Source: a virus
Strand: one strand, 5' to 3'
Virus record (IMG/VR): IMGVR_UViG_3300031566_000143
Location: 1-40,232 of that record
DNA: 40,232 nt
In this document: positions 22,513-29,469 of the stretch, in pieces
Layout of the letters: each line of letters opens with the position of its first letter
Numbering within the stretch: the first letter of the stretch is position 1
Notes under the pieces: generated by a model
The model's database searches: none
What the model was told of the DNA's origin: nothing
Seen by the model: only the letters and a program-made list of their open reading frames with translations
Translations under genes and position numbers: made by a program

Positions 22513-23085
22513 CTATTCCATCGTCGGCATACCAGACCCGCCGCCGCCGGCGGGCGCCTGTTCCAGCGCGTTCGCCGTCAGCCGGTGTATGGGGCCGTCG
22601 ACCTCGAGCATCTCGTCTATCTTGTCCGTTACGACCTTGACCGCGTCCGCCACCGCGTCTATCACCCCGAGCTGCGAGTCGATGCTGGTGTCGTCGGCAG
22701 GGGCCGCCGGCAGGTTGTCGGTCTTCGCCTGGATAGCGTCCACCACGGTCTTGACAGCCGAGGTAGTCCGGTTCTCGATCGAGAACATGGCAAGCGGCGA
22801 GTACACCGTCCTGGTGTCTATCACGGCGCCATTCAAGACAACGCTGTAGTCGTGCCCGGGCAGGTAGAACGCGTCGGCGCTCAGGTCGATCTTGCACATG
22901 TGAAGGCCCGTGAGCCCGTCGAAATCCTCCGTGTCCGTCACGCCGGCGACCGACTCCGTCGTCCCGTCGTCCTTGTAGACCTGGACGGTGCCGTTGGTGG
23001 ACCTCGTGATGCTGGCGCCGTTCGTGTCGTTGGTTCCCCACGTGAAGTAGAGCACCGAGTCCTCGACGTAATCGCCCAGGTACAT
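22513..23085 (-). CDS. Late structural-type protein, beta domain plus coiled coil
   Basis: This 190-aa protein starts at ATG 23085, directly abutting the previous TAA. The N-terminal ~105 residues form an Ig/BppU-like beta domain (YLGDYVEDSVLYFTWGTND, TVQVYKDDGTTE, FDGLTGLHMCKIDLSADAFYLPGHDYSVVL). A heptad-rich helical part follows (VKTVVDAIQAKTDNL, VIDAVADAVKVVTDKIDEML) and a Gly-rich tail. Proteins of this architecture are common beside structural genes in environmental phages, but I know of no assigned function. The beta domain is similar in style to that of the next gene, so both may be parts of one appendage. Confidence 0.6.
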   Translation of the reverse strand: MYLGDYVEDSVLYFTWGTNDTNGASITRSTNGTVQVYKDDGTTESVAGVTDTEDFDGLTGLHMCKIDLSADAFYLPGHDYSVVLNGAVIDTRTVYSPLAMFSIENRTTSAVKTVVDAIQAKTDNLPAAPADDTSIDSQLGVIDAVADAVKVVTDKIDEMLEVDGPIHRLTANALEQAPAGGGGSGMPTME

Positions 23086-23883
23086 TTACGCAGCCCTCCT
23101 CCTCCGCTCGATTTCCCGGTACTGACGAAGCGCCTGCGGCCCCGACACGAGCCCGCCGCGCGAGCATCCGCCCGCGAGGCTGCTCGATACCTTCCCACGC
23201 GCGCGCTGCCCCGGCGGCAGGGGGCTGGCCTCGTCGTCCCACACAACCGCATCGAACCAAGTCGTTAATCTCGACGCCTCATTATCCTTGTACGACGGGC
23301 CCAGTTTAATGCGCCCGATGTCCCCGTCGTAAGTGTCCACGCCGGAGAACTGCGCCCAGCGCGTCCCGTTGACGAAGAGCTGCCCATAGCCGGCGGTGTT
23401 GTGCATGTAGTAGTAGAGGTCTATCAGATTCCACGTCTCTTTCTCGACCCCGTCGCTCGAATCCCCGGACCCTGAGACAACATTGGTGGCGACCCGGAGT
23501 TTTTTACCGTGGCTCGCGCCGTTAACCGATGTCATCTGCAATAGCAGCCCCTTGCTGCTCGTCGCGTTTGTGCAGGAAAGCAAATTGACGGAGCCGGAGG
23601 GCACCGCCGGGTCGTACGAACTCGGTAGGTCGTCCTTATCCCGCACTGTCATAAAGGCGAACCCAACATGAAACGTGGAGCCGACCGGCAGCGCGCCGGC
23701 GATGTCTTTGTAGCCGCGCGCCCATCCCGCCGTAGCGGCCACGCCCCAGCACCAAGAGTACGTGCCCTGGTACGGCGACCAATACTCCCAATCCTCATCC
23801 AGTCCCTCGTATCCGCTGAGGCTGACGCCGTGGCCCGTCAGGTCCGTCCAGTTCTCGGCGTTGCTCGACCAGTGCGTTGTCAC
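23086..23883 (-). CDS. LamG/concanavalin-like virion surface protein
   Basis: This 265-aa protein starts at a GTG that overlaps the previous stop by four bases. Most of it (about residues 10-215) looks like a jelly-roll lectin-like domain of the LamG/laminin-G type: repeated Trp/Tyr-rich strands (EDWEYWSPYQGTYSWCWGV), STFHVGFAFMTV, WNLIDLYYYMHNTAGYGQLFVNG and RLTTWFDAVVWDDE near the end. These domains bind glycans and commonly decorate phage capsids or tails. The C-terminal ~45 residues are basic and low-complexity. It may mediate adsorption or adhesion to polysaccharide. Confidence 0.62.
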   Translation of the reverse strand: MTTHWSSNAENWTDLTGHGVSLSGYEGLDEDWEYWSPYQGTYSWCWGVAATAGWARGYKDIAGALPVGSTFHVGFAFMTVRDKDDLPSSYDPAVPSGSVNLLSCTNATSSKGLLLQMTSVNGASHGKKLRVATNVVSGSGDSSDGVEKETWNLIDLYYYMHNTAGYGQLFVNGTRWAQFSGVDTYDGDIGRIKLGPSYKDNEASRLTTWFDAVVWDDEASPLPPGQRARGKVSSSLAGGCSRGGLVSGPQALRQYREIERRRRAA

Positions 23884-24146
23884 GGGGACACCTTTGACGC
23901 AGCCATCGGGTCTTTCTCAACCCACCACTCCGGGTCGGGCTTGCCCTCGCTCTGAATCTGGATGCTGCGCACGTTTCCGGCCGGGTCTTTGTCAACGTAA
24001 ATCTCCCCCAGGGTCGGGTCGAGTATCCTCGCGTCGGCCGTGAGGTCGGCGGCCTTGCCGTCCGGCGCGACGACAACCGCGCTGCTCACCTGCAGTTGGA
24101 CCCCTCGGTCGAAGAGGAGCCTGAGCTCTCGTATGCCTCTGAACAT
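23880..24146 (-). CDS. Small hypothetical late protein (88 aa)
   Basis: ATG 24146 shares one base with the previous stop, and the end overlaps the lectin-like gene by four bases. The sequence is beta-rich (VQLQVSSAVVVAPDGKAADLTADARILDPTLGEIYVD) with a Trp-Trp pair near the C-terminus (DPEWWVEKDP). I recognise no family. A minor virion or appendage component is plausible from the position only. Confidence 0.6.
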   Translation of the reverse strand: MFRGIRELRLLFDRGVQLQVSSAVVVAPDGKAADLTADARILDPTLGEIYVDKDPAGNVRSIQIQSEGKPDPEWWVEKDPMAASKVSP

Positions 24147-24601
24147 CAGCCGGGACCCTCTACCTGGGGCACGATCGCGTCTATGGCCGCGAGGATGCCC
24201 GCGACGATGTCCGCGGCCTGGGCCGCGGCCCGGGCCTCCTCGGGCGTCCTCGCCCGCGCCTCGACGCCTATCAAGAGGCAGTAGACGACGTCGCAGACGA
24301 GGGAGCGCTCTTCATTCGTGAGGCTCCCTCCCCAATTACCTATCTCCTCCTCGACCATCTCGGCCAGGAGCACCGGCGCCTTCGCCGGCTCGGCGCGCAG
24401 GATCCTCTCGAGGTACACCAGGTACGGCCGCGCCAGCGCCAGCTCCACCTCATTAACGGCCTGAACCCGCAGCGCGACGACGACCGCGGTCCGCCCAAGG
24501 GCCATGTTCCCCCTGGCGGTACTGCAGCCGGCGCACACCAGGCCCGCAATGGCGAGGATCGCCACCAGGGGCACAAACATCTCCATCTTGTAGCGTTTCA
24601 C
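24146..24601 (-). CDS. Probable lipoprotein or membrane-anchored late protein
   Basis: This 151-aa protein starts at a GTG overlapping the phosphoesterase stop by four bases (24601-24598). Residues ~7-25 form a hydrophobic signal (VPLVAILAIAGLVCAGC). The Cys after CAG could be lipidated although the -3 position is Cys rather than Leu, so the lipobox is imperfect. The mature part is helical and Ala/Glu-rich (VELALARPYLVYLERILRAEPAKAPVLLAEMVEEE) with no known domain. With the holin-like gene two genes upstream, an outer spanin or lysis accessory role is possible but unproven. Confidence 0.58.
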   Translation of the reverse strand: MKRYKMEMFVPLVAILAIAGLVCAGCSTARGNMALGRTAVVVALRVQAVNEVELALARPYLVYLERILRAEPAKAPVLLAEMVEEEIGNWGGSLTNEERSLVCDVVYCLLIGVEARARTPEEARAAAQAADIVAGILAAIDAIVPQVEGPG

Positions 24602-25389
24602 GCCAGCGCCCTCCAAAAGGCTTCTCTTACCTCGATGAGTTCGACTTCCATCGCATCGACGACGACCGCGTATCCCAGGCCGCGGCGCGTCCAGCAGCCC
24701 GCGTTCGCAAAAACCGCCCCGTCGCCGAGTTCCACAAGCTGCGGTCCGTGGGTGTGCCCGCAGACGTACAACAGCTGCGGGAGGCGATCTTCGGCCCGCG
24801 CTGCCTCCATCCTCGCGCGCGCGTCCTCGATGTAGAGCGTGTTGTCGTCCTGGCGCAGCGACGCCGTTTTCCGCCGCCGCATCACCGCTCTCAGCGCGCG
24901 CTCCTTGAGGCCGCCCAGGAGCTTCCCGAGTCCTACGCGCTCGAGCGCTCCCCACACGGCCGAACCGACCTTGTCGAGCCTGCCGGCGCCGCTGCAGGCC
25001 GGGTCGAGCTGGTGGCCGTGCCAGGCGTGGATCTTATCGGTGGAGAACTCATAGAGGTATTTCCGGTCGCCGTCTACGTCGTCGTGGTTGCCGGGCAGGT
25101 CGATGGTGTCGACGCGTCCCATGATCCGGTCGACGACCAGGTTGTTTCTCGCCAGGCGCGCGCCGCGGGGCTCCTCGAGTCTCTCGTGCCGGTCCCCGGC
25201 GATAAAGAGAGTCATGTCCCGCCCGTTCTCCTCTATCAGTTGGAGCAGGAACTCCTTGAAGAGGCGCGCCTGGAAATTGTCGTGGCCGCCCCTGCTGTTT
25301 TGATGGAGGTCGGACACCACAACGAGCACTCGGTCCCATACGGGAGCCCCGAGGCGCGCCCTCGCTATGACCCTCGTAGTGATCTTCAT
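24598..25389 (-). CDS. Calcineurin-like metallophosphoesterase
   Basis: This 263-aa enzyme has all dimetal motifs: D27/H29 in SDLHQN, D66/H68 in GDRHER, N101/H102/D103 in LPGNHDD, H126 in WHGHQ and H212/H214 in CGHTHG. These bind two metal ions and hydrolyse phosphodiesters or phosphomonoesters. Order and size resemble the UDP-diacylglucosamine hydrolase (LpxH-like) and serine/threonine phosphatase-like groups, but the substrate cannot be told. ATG 25389 overlaps the previous stop by four bases. A phosphoesterase between a holin-like and a lipoprotein-like gene, far from replication genes, is unexpected and might act on nucleotides or lipid-sugar phosphates late in infection. Confidence 0.85.
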   Translation of the reverse strand: MKITTRVIARARLGAPVWDRVLVVVSDLHQNSRGGHDNFQARLFKEFLLQLIEENGRDMTLFIAGDRHERLEEPRGARLARNNLVVDRIMGRVDTIDLPGNHDDVDGDRKYLYEFSTDKIHAWHGHQLDPACSGAGRLDKVGSAVWGALERVGLGKLLGGLKERALRAVMRRRKTASLRQDDNTLYIEDARARMEAARAEDRLPQLLYVCGHTHGPQLVELGDGAVFANAGCWTRRGLGYAVVVDAMEVELIEVREAFWRALA

Positions 25390-25685
25390 GGCGCCGCCCT
25401 GACCAGTTTTATCACCCAGATTATGACTTCAAGCACGGCGACGATCCCCACGCTCGTGCCGCCGACCTTGAGATAGCCGATCGCCTTGAGCCGGCCGAGG
25501 TCCTCGCGGACGTTGCCGTTCTTTCTCGCCACGCAGGCCCGGTCCTCGCGCATGAGGTAGAAAATCTTGCCCACCTGTTTCTTAACGTCGCCAAGCCCGC
25601 CCTCCATGGCCTCCACCGTCGCCCGGGTCGAAGCGACGTTTTCCGCCATCTTCATATGCTCGCTGCAAAACTCACGCTGCGGCAT
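25386..25685 (-). CDS. Holin/XhlA-like small membrane protein
   Basis: This 99-aa protein has a soluble helical N-terminus with coiled-coil character (ENVASTRATVEAMEGGLGDVKKQVGKIFYL) and one C-terminal membrane helix (GGTSVGIVAVLEVIIWVIKLV) ending in a short basic tail. That topology resembles haemolysin XhlA-type proteins, which associate with holins. It overlaps both neighbours (14 bases with the Maf-like gene, four with the phosphoesterase). No endolysin gene is visible nearby, so the lysis role is inferred from topology only. Confidence 0.55.
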   Translation of the reverse strand: MPQREFCSEHMKMAENVASTRATVEAMEGGLGDVKKQVGKIFYLMREDRACVARKNGNVREDLGRLKAIGYLKVGGTSVGIVAVLEVIIWVIKLVRAAP

Positions 25686-26871
25686 GACGTTGTCCTTTCA
25701 GCTCGTACTCCTCGAGCACGGCCGCGAGAGTCATGTGCTCGCAGCCCCTGCGGAGGATCCCGCCCTCGGTAGCGTTGATAAACCGGGGCCGGCGCCTCAC
25801 ATGGATGCGAGACAGCGCCGTCTGGAGCTCCATCTGGCCCTGCACGTGCACGGCGGCCTGGTAGAAGTCCGTCGTCGTCCAGGTGGGCCGGCCGGCGATG
25901 TCCTGCTCGATGAGAAAACGCGACTGCGGCAGAGGGGCTCCCGCCTCGCTGGCGAAGCGCGCCATGGACGGGTGCAGGCGGAAAAAGCAGCTCGCCTCGT
26001 CCTCCTCGCTGAAGTCTATCGGCTCGCCCGGGTGCATCTCGGGCTCTTCGCCGAGGGCCAGGTCCTGCCCCACCAGGACTATCGGCCGGCACCCCCACAG
26101 AAAGGCCGCGTGCAAGAGGCGCGTGAGGCTCAGGTGCCACTCCACCGTCGGCGTCACCCACGGGAGCGCGCGCTTGATTTCTGCCACGAGGCGGTCGCCC
26201 CGGTAGGAAGCCCTCAGCCACATCCTCGCGCGCCAGGGCGCGTCGGCGACGTGCCATGCCACGCGGCAGTCCAGAAGCGCCGTCATGGACCTGGTATCGA
26301 GCCCTTCGACGAAGCTGCGCCCGGAGCGGTCCCGGCCGAGGTGGTCGACGCAGGCGTAGTACGCGCCGTCGGTGCGGGCCCCCTGGGGGACGCGGTTGGT
26401 GTAGATCACGACGGCCCTCGACGTGTCGACGGTCTCCAGCAGCGCGGCGTTTTTCGCCAGGCTCGGGCCGTTCCCCACGATAAGGCACGGACGGCCGGAG
26501 AAAGCGTCGGTCACGACGGTAGCGGGCCCCTGGGAGGCGCGCCGGCGGTCCAGGCGCGCGAGCGTCTTGTTTCTGGTCCAGTTGTGCCGGGTCCTGATGT
26601 ACCGCCGCGCAAAATTCCTCCAGTCGTCTCTCGTCATAAGCTCCGCCCGGGCCTCGGGGTCCCGCTTATAGACCGCGGCGTCCATGAGGTCCTGCATCGG
26701 GTCGCCGCCCTGGAGCCAGCCCCCCATCTCGCGCTCGGTGGCCGCGAGGTCGGAAATGACAATGCCGAGCCGCCCGTCGGGGTCTCTGGTGAGCGCGACG
26801 TGGTCTACGCCGCCCGAGTGGAATATCTGCCCGGGTTTTACCTGGTCGACCGGCACAAAAGTCAGCGTCAT
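25672..26871 (-). CDS. Maf/DUF115-like putative glycosyltransferase
   Basis: This 399-aa protein starts at ATG 26871, 16 bases after a strong terminator hairpin. The core motif RPCLIVGNGPSLAKN (residues ~127-141), followed by RAVVIYTNRVPQGARTD and, later, PIVLVGQDLAL, is diagnostic of the Maf_flag10/DUF115 fold. Relatives glycosylate flagellin with nonulosonic acids or, as MptE, form a pterin diphosphate. The N-terminal ~115 residues are an extra domain. The gene follows the major capsid gene directly and overlaps the holin-like gene. Modification of a virion protein or host surface glycan are both possible; the location favours a virion-related role. Confidence 0.7.
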   Translation of the reverse strand: MTLTFVPVDQVKPGQIFHSGGVDHVALTRDPDGRLGIVISDLAATEREMGGWLQGGDPMQDLMDAAVYKRDPEARAELMTRDDWRNFARRYIRTRHNWTRNKTLARLDRRRASQGPATVVTDAFSGRPCLIVGNGPSLAKNAALLETVDTSRAVVIYTNRVPQGARTDGAYYACVDHLGRDRSGRSFVEGLDTRSMTALLDCRVAWHVADAPWRARMWLRASYRGDRLVAEIKRALPWVTPTVEWHLSLTRLLHAAFLWGCRPIVLVGQDLALGEEPEMHPGEPIDFSEEDEASCFFRLHPSMARFASEAGAPLPQSRFLIEQDIAGRPTWTTTDFYQAAVHVQGQMELQTALSRIHVRRRPRFINATEGGILRRGCEHMTLAAVLEEYELKGQRHAAA

Positions 26872-26886
26872 AGTCGCCCGTCCTCG

Positions 26887-26925
26887 AAAAAGCCCCGCAG
26901 GGCCGGCTCGCGCCGGCCCCACGGG
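26887..26925 (-). terminator. Strong rho-independent terminator after the capsid gene
   Basis: GGGCCGGC (26900-26907), loop TCGC and GCCGGCCC (26912-26919) form an 8-bp stem, extended by CCCG/CGGG (26894-26897 with 26922-26925). On the minus strand it is followed by CTTTTT (26887-26892). It begins 11 bases after the capsid stop codon. Confidence 0.88.
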
Positions 26926-26935
26926 TCGGGTCCGG

Positions 26936-28120
26936 TTAGTCAGGCTGCACGCACGTGTCGACAATCCACACCGCGAAATCCTCCTGCGCGGTGTCGGTCG
27001 ACGGGGGCGTGTGCAGGCTGAACTGCGTCTTGCTCGCGCCGTAGATGCAGTCCAGGGCCACGATGGGTTTGGTCCTGACGTCCTCGAGGTCCTCGGTCCA
27101 CGTGGGCATCTTCCCCCACGCGAGACACGCGGCCTGCATCCCGAGGAACAGCGCCCGGGCGATCGTGATGCCCGTATGCGCGGGGTCCGTTGTCGCGGTC
27201 TTGCCCGTGTTCAACAGGAACCCCTCCGCCAGCCCGTCCGAGCCGGCGCCCAGGCGCGTGGGTACGCGCTCGTACTCGCGGAGAATGACGCCGTCCCACA
27301 CGCCCACCGCCCCGGAAAAGAGCGGGTTGGTCTCTCCGCGGACGTTCGCGGCGGCCTGGATCTGCGCCCACCCCGTCGCTCCCGTCTCCTGCCGCAGCGC
27401 CTTGACCTGGAAGGGGTGCAGGAGCATGACGAAGTACTTTTTCCCGCCGATCTTGACGGGTCTGAACTTGGGCGCAACGAGCTGCGCCTTGCGCTTGATC
27501 AGGGAGATGACCCTGGTCCCCATCAGGTAGCACTGGGGCTGCCACGCCGACCCGGCTATGGGATAGCCGAGGGACGCGTCGTAGGTCCTGGCGGGCGCCA
27601 GGCTCCCCGAGATCGACTGCCCCCCGAAATACTTCCGGGAGGCCGACGGCTTCAGCTCGTTGACCGTCGATATGGCCGAACTCTCGTTGTACAGCCCCGC
27701 CAGGGCCGCAACCAGGTCGTTTTCCATCTTCTCGGCCAGCCAGTCGCCCAGGGCGTCCCGCGCCTCGCCACGGATGTCCGTGTCGGTGCGCTTCTCGCTC
27801 ATGGGACCGCTGGACGCGACCGAGTGTTTCCTTTCGTGGACGGGCACGCGGAAGTTCATGATGCTGAGCGCTTCGGAGTATCCGCTTGTGATCCCGTCGT
27901 CGCCGACGCCGGCGCCCGTCAGGGGCTTCCGGATCTTGAACACGACCTTGTCGCCCGCGCCCTTGGTGAGCTCGTTTGCGACCTGTATGACGTTGTCGCT
28001 CCCGTCGCCCATGAGGCCGCCCTGCGTCAGCTCCATGTTGAGCAGGGCGTACTCGAAGAGCTTTTTGGACCACTTGGTCTGCGTTCTCGGGTCAGCGGTG
28101 CCGAACGTAGTCGTCGCCAC
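26936..28120 (-). CDS. Major capsid protein, N4-gp56/DUF4043 type
   Basis: This 394-aa protein starts at GTG 28120 with GAGGAGG upstream, only three bases after the scaffold stop. The N-terminus (TTTFGTADPRTQTKWSKKLFEYAL), the segment VIQVANELTKGAGDKVVFKIRKPLTG, the following SMSE-type region HSVASSGPMSEKRTDTDIRG and DALGDWLAEKMENDLVAALAG match the N4-gp56 family of HK97-fold coat proteins. It would build the icosahedral shell. It is flanked by a scaffold gene and a strong terminator, so it can be transcribed at a level different from its neighbours. Confidence 0.88.
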   Translation of the reverse strand: MATTTFGTADPRTQTKWSKKLFEYALLNMELTQGGLMGDGSDNVIQVANELTKGAGDKVVFKIRKPLTGAGVGDDGITSGYSEALSIMNFRVPVHERKHSVASSGPMSEKRTDTDIRGEARDALGDWLAEKMENDLVAALAGLYNESSAISTVNELKPSASRKYFGGQSISGSLAPARTYDASLGYPIAGSAWQPQCYLMGTRVISLIKRKAQLVAPKFRPVKIGGKKYFVMLLHPFQVKALRQETGATGWAQIQAAANVRGETNPLFSGAVGVWDGVILREYERVPTRLGAGSDGLAEGFLLNTGKTATTDPAHTGITIARALFLGMQAACLAWGKMPTWTEDLEDVRTKPIVALDCIYGASKTQFSLHTPPSTDTAQEDFAVWIVDTCVQPD

Positions 28121-28123
28121 TGT

Positions 28124-28954
28124 TTAGTCCTCCTCGGGCTCTCCCACCAGCGCCCGCACTACCGACTGCGGCGAGTTGGCCGGGCCGAGTATCTGGCGCT
28201 GGGTGAGAGGGCGTTTAGGTGGTGGTTGTCCCGCGGGCGGCCTGGTGGCCGGCGCGGGCGTCTCTCCGCTCATTTCCTGGAGCGCCTTCTTCACCGCGGC
28301 CATGAGCGCGCGCTGTCTGAGTTCCGGGGTGCGCTCGATAGCCCGTTCGTAGGCGAGCTTGGCGGGGTCGTGCGAGTGGGCTATGTCGAAGCGGTCGCCC
28401 GGCGTGAAGCTGCGGCCGCCGGCGTTGATAACGCTGGCGTAGTCGAGGCCCTCGCCGGCTGAGTCCTTCGTGTACTCGGCCACCGCCCGGGCCTCGCTCT
28501 GCGCAAGGTTCTGCTCAAACCCCTCGCGCTCTGCCTTTTGCTGCTTGGCCGTTTCCAGCCGCCTGAACTCGCCGACCGTCAGCAGGTCGTCGTCGTCGAG
28601 TTGGTCGAACGGCGAGGCCTCCTCGGCGGGCGGCGCGGCAGTCGGGGCCTGCGCCTCGGGCGGCTTGGCCGCGTCGAGTCGCGCCAGGCGGTCCTCCGCG
28701 GCCTGCCTGCGCGCACGCTCCTCCTGCAGGTCCCGTATCAGTCCCGCTTGCGCGGGATCCGGGACCGGCTCGGGCGCGGGCTCGCCTTCGGGCTCACTCT
28801 CCGCGGGGGCCTCGTCGGGAGCCGCGGGCTCTGGCGCCGGCGCCTCGTCGGGGGTGTCGCCCTCGACCGGCTCAGCAGCCTCGGCCAGCTCCTCCTCGGG
28901 GGCGTCGTCGATGTCCTCTCCCGAGACGTTCTTCACCCAGCTTGTCTCGCTCAT
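28124..28954 (-). CDS. Scaffold-like protein
   Basis: This 276-aa protein starts at ATG 28954, eight bases after AAGGAGAG; the open frame extends further upstream without a start signal. Residues ~10-95 are highly acidic and Pro/Ala-rich (EEELAEAAEPVEGDTPDEAPAPEPAAP). A long Arg/Glu/Ala coiled-coil stretch (GLIRDLQEERARRQAAEDRLARL) and a second helical part (FRRLETAKQQKAEREGFEQNLAQ) follow. This composition and position directly before the capsid gene are typical of podovirus scaffolds, which guide coat assembly and are then lost. The C-terminal part (RQRALMAAVKKALQEM) could bind coat subunits. Confidence 0.75.
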   Translation of the reverse strand: MSETSWVKNVSGEDIDDAPEEELAEAAEPVEGDTPDEAPAPEPAAPDEAPAESEPEGEPAPEPVPDPAQAGLIRDLQEERARRQAAEDRLARLDAAKPPEAQAPTAAPPAEEASPFDQLDDDDLLTVGEFRRLETAKQQKAEREGFEQNLAQSEARAVAEYTKDSAGEGLDYASVINAGGRSFTPGDRFDIAHSHDPAKLAYERAIERTPELRQRALMAAVKKALQEMSGETPAPATRPPAGQPPPKRPLTQRQILGPANSPQSVVRALVGEPEED

Positions 28955-29090
28955 GGCTCTCTCCTTCACGTTCCGCTTGACGGCGCGGACGGCCGCACCT
29001 GCCTTGCCCCGGCAGTCGGGGAACCCGCGAAACTCCCGTCGCGGTGGCGGGAAACGCCCGCAAGGGCGATTACTGGCGCGGGGCGCGCCC
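28955..29090 (-). other. GC-rich structured leader upstream of the scaffold gene
   Basis: No gene fits here. On the minus strand several short hairpins follow the terminator: CGCCC-TTG-GGGCG followed by TTT, and CCCCGactgcCGGGG. I see no sigma70 promoter. The region ends in the scaffold Shine-Dalgarno. It may hold a promoter for a phage- or host-specific sigma factor, or RNA structure that sets capsid expression. Confidence 0.35.
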
Positions 29091-29131
29091 AACAAAAAAA
29101 GGGCGGCCTGGCTGGTGCACCAGTACCGCCC
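29091..29131 (-). terminator. Strong rho-independent terminator before the scaffold/capsid unit
   Basis: GGGCGG (29101-29106) pairs with CCGCCC (29126-29131), with the inner palindrome CTGGTGCACCAG (29112-29123). On the minus strand seven T follow, then GTT. It separates the 92-aa gene from the scaffold gene. Confidence 0.85.
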
Positions 29132-29190
29132 TCTGGATGTCCGGCATTGCCCGCGACGGTTGATCCGACCGTCCCGGGCCGCCCCGGTTT

Positions 29191-29469
29191 TTAAGTTGTC
29201 AGCTCGCTATCAGCACCCTCGTCGTCGTGGCGCAAGTCCTCCTCGGCCAGCAGCTCAGAGACCTCGTCAATAATTGCCTGGCACTGGTCGATGCACTTGC
29301 TCATGTTCCCGTGCCACCGTCGTTTGAGCGCGTTCACTCCCGGCAGGATGTCCAGGCGGGCCACCACCACCACGACCGCGTCCCCGCGAGTCATGAGCTC
29401 CTCGACGAGGTCCTGTGTCGGCGCGTACTCCAGGGGGCGCGGGAGATCCTCCTTTATGTGAAACGTCAC
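29191..29469 (-). CDS. Small hypothetical protein after portal (92 aa)
   Basis: The start is taken as GTG 29469, which overlaps the portal stop by four bases (GTGA). The frame is open further upstream but only inside the portal gene. The sequence begins TFHIKEDLPRPLEYAPTQDL, then a hydrophobic strand GDAVVVVVARLDI, a basic turn (KRRWHGN) and an acidic helical C-terminus (IIDEVSELLAEEDL). I recognise no family. It is the last gene before the terminator at 29091-29131, so it belongs to the terminase-portal transcript. Confidence 0.6.
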   Translation of the reverse strand: MTFHIKEDLPRPLEYAPTQDLVEELMTRGDAVVVVVARLDILPGVNALKRRWHGNMSKCIDQCQAIIDEVSELLAEEDLRHDDEGADSELTT

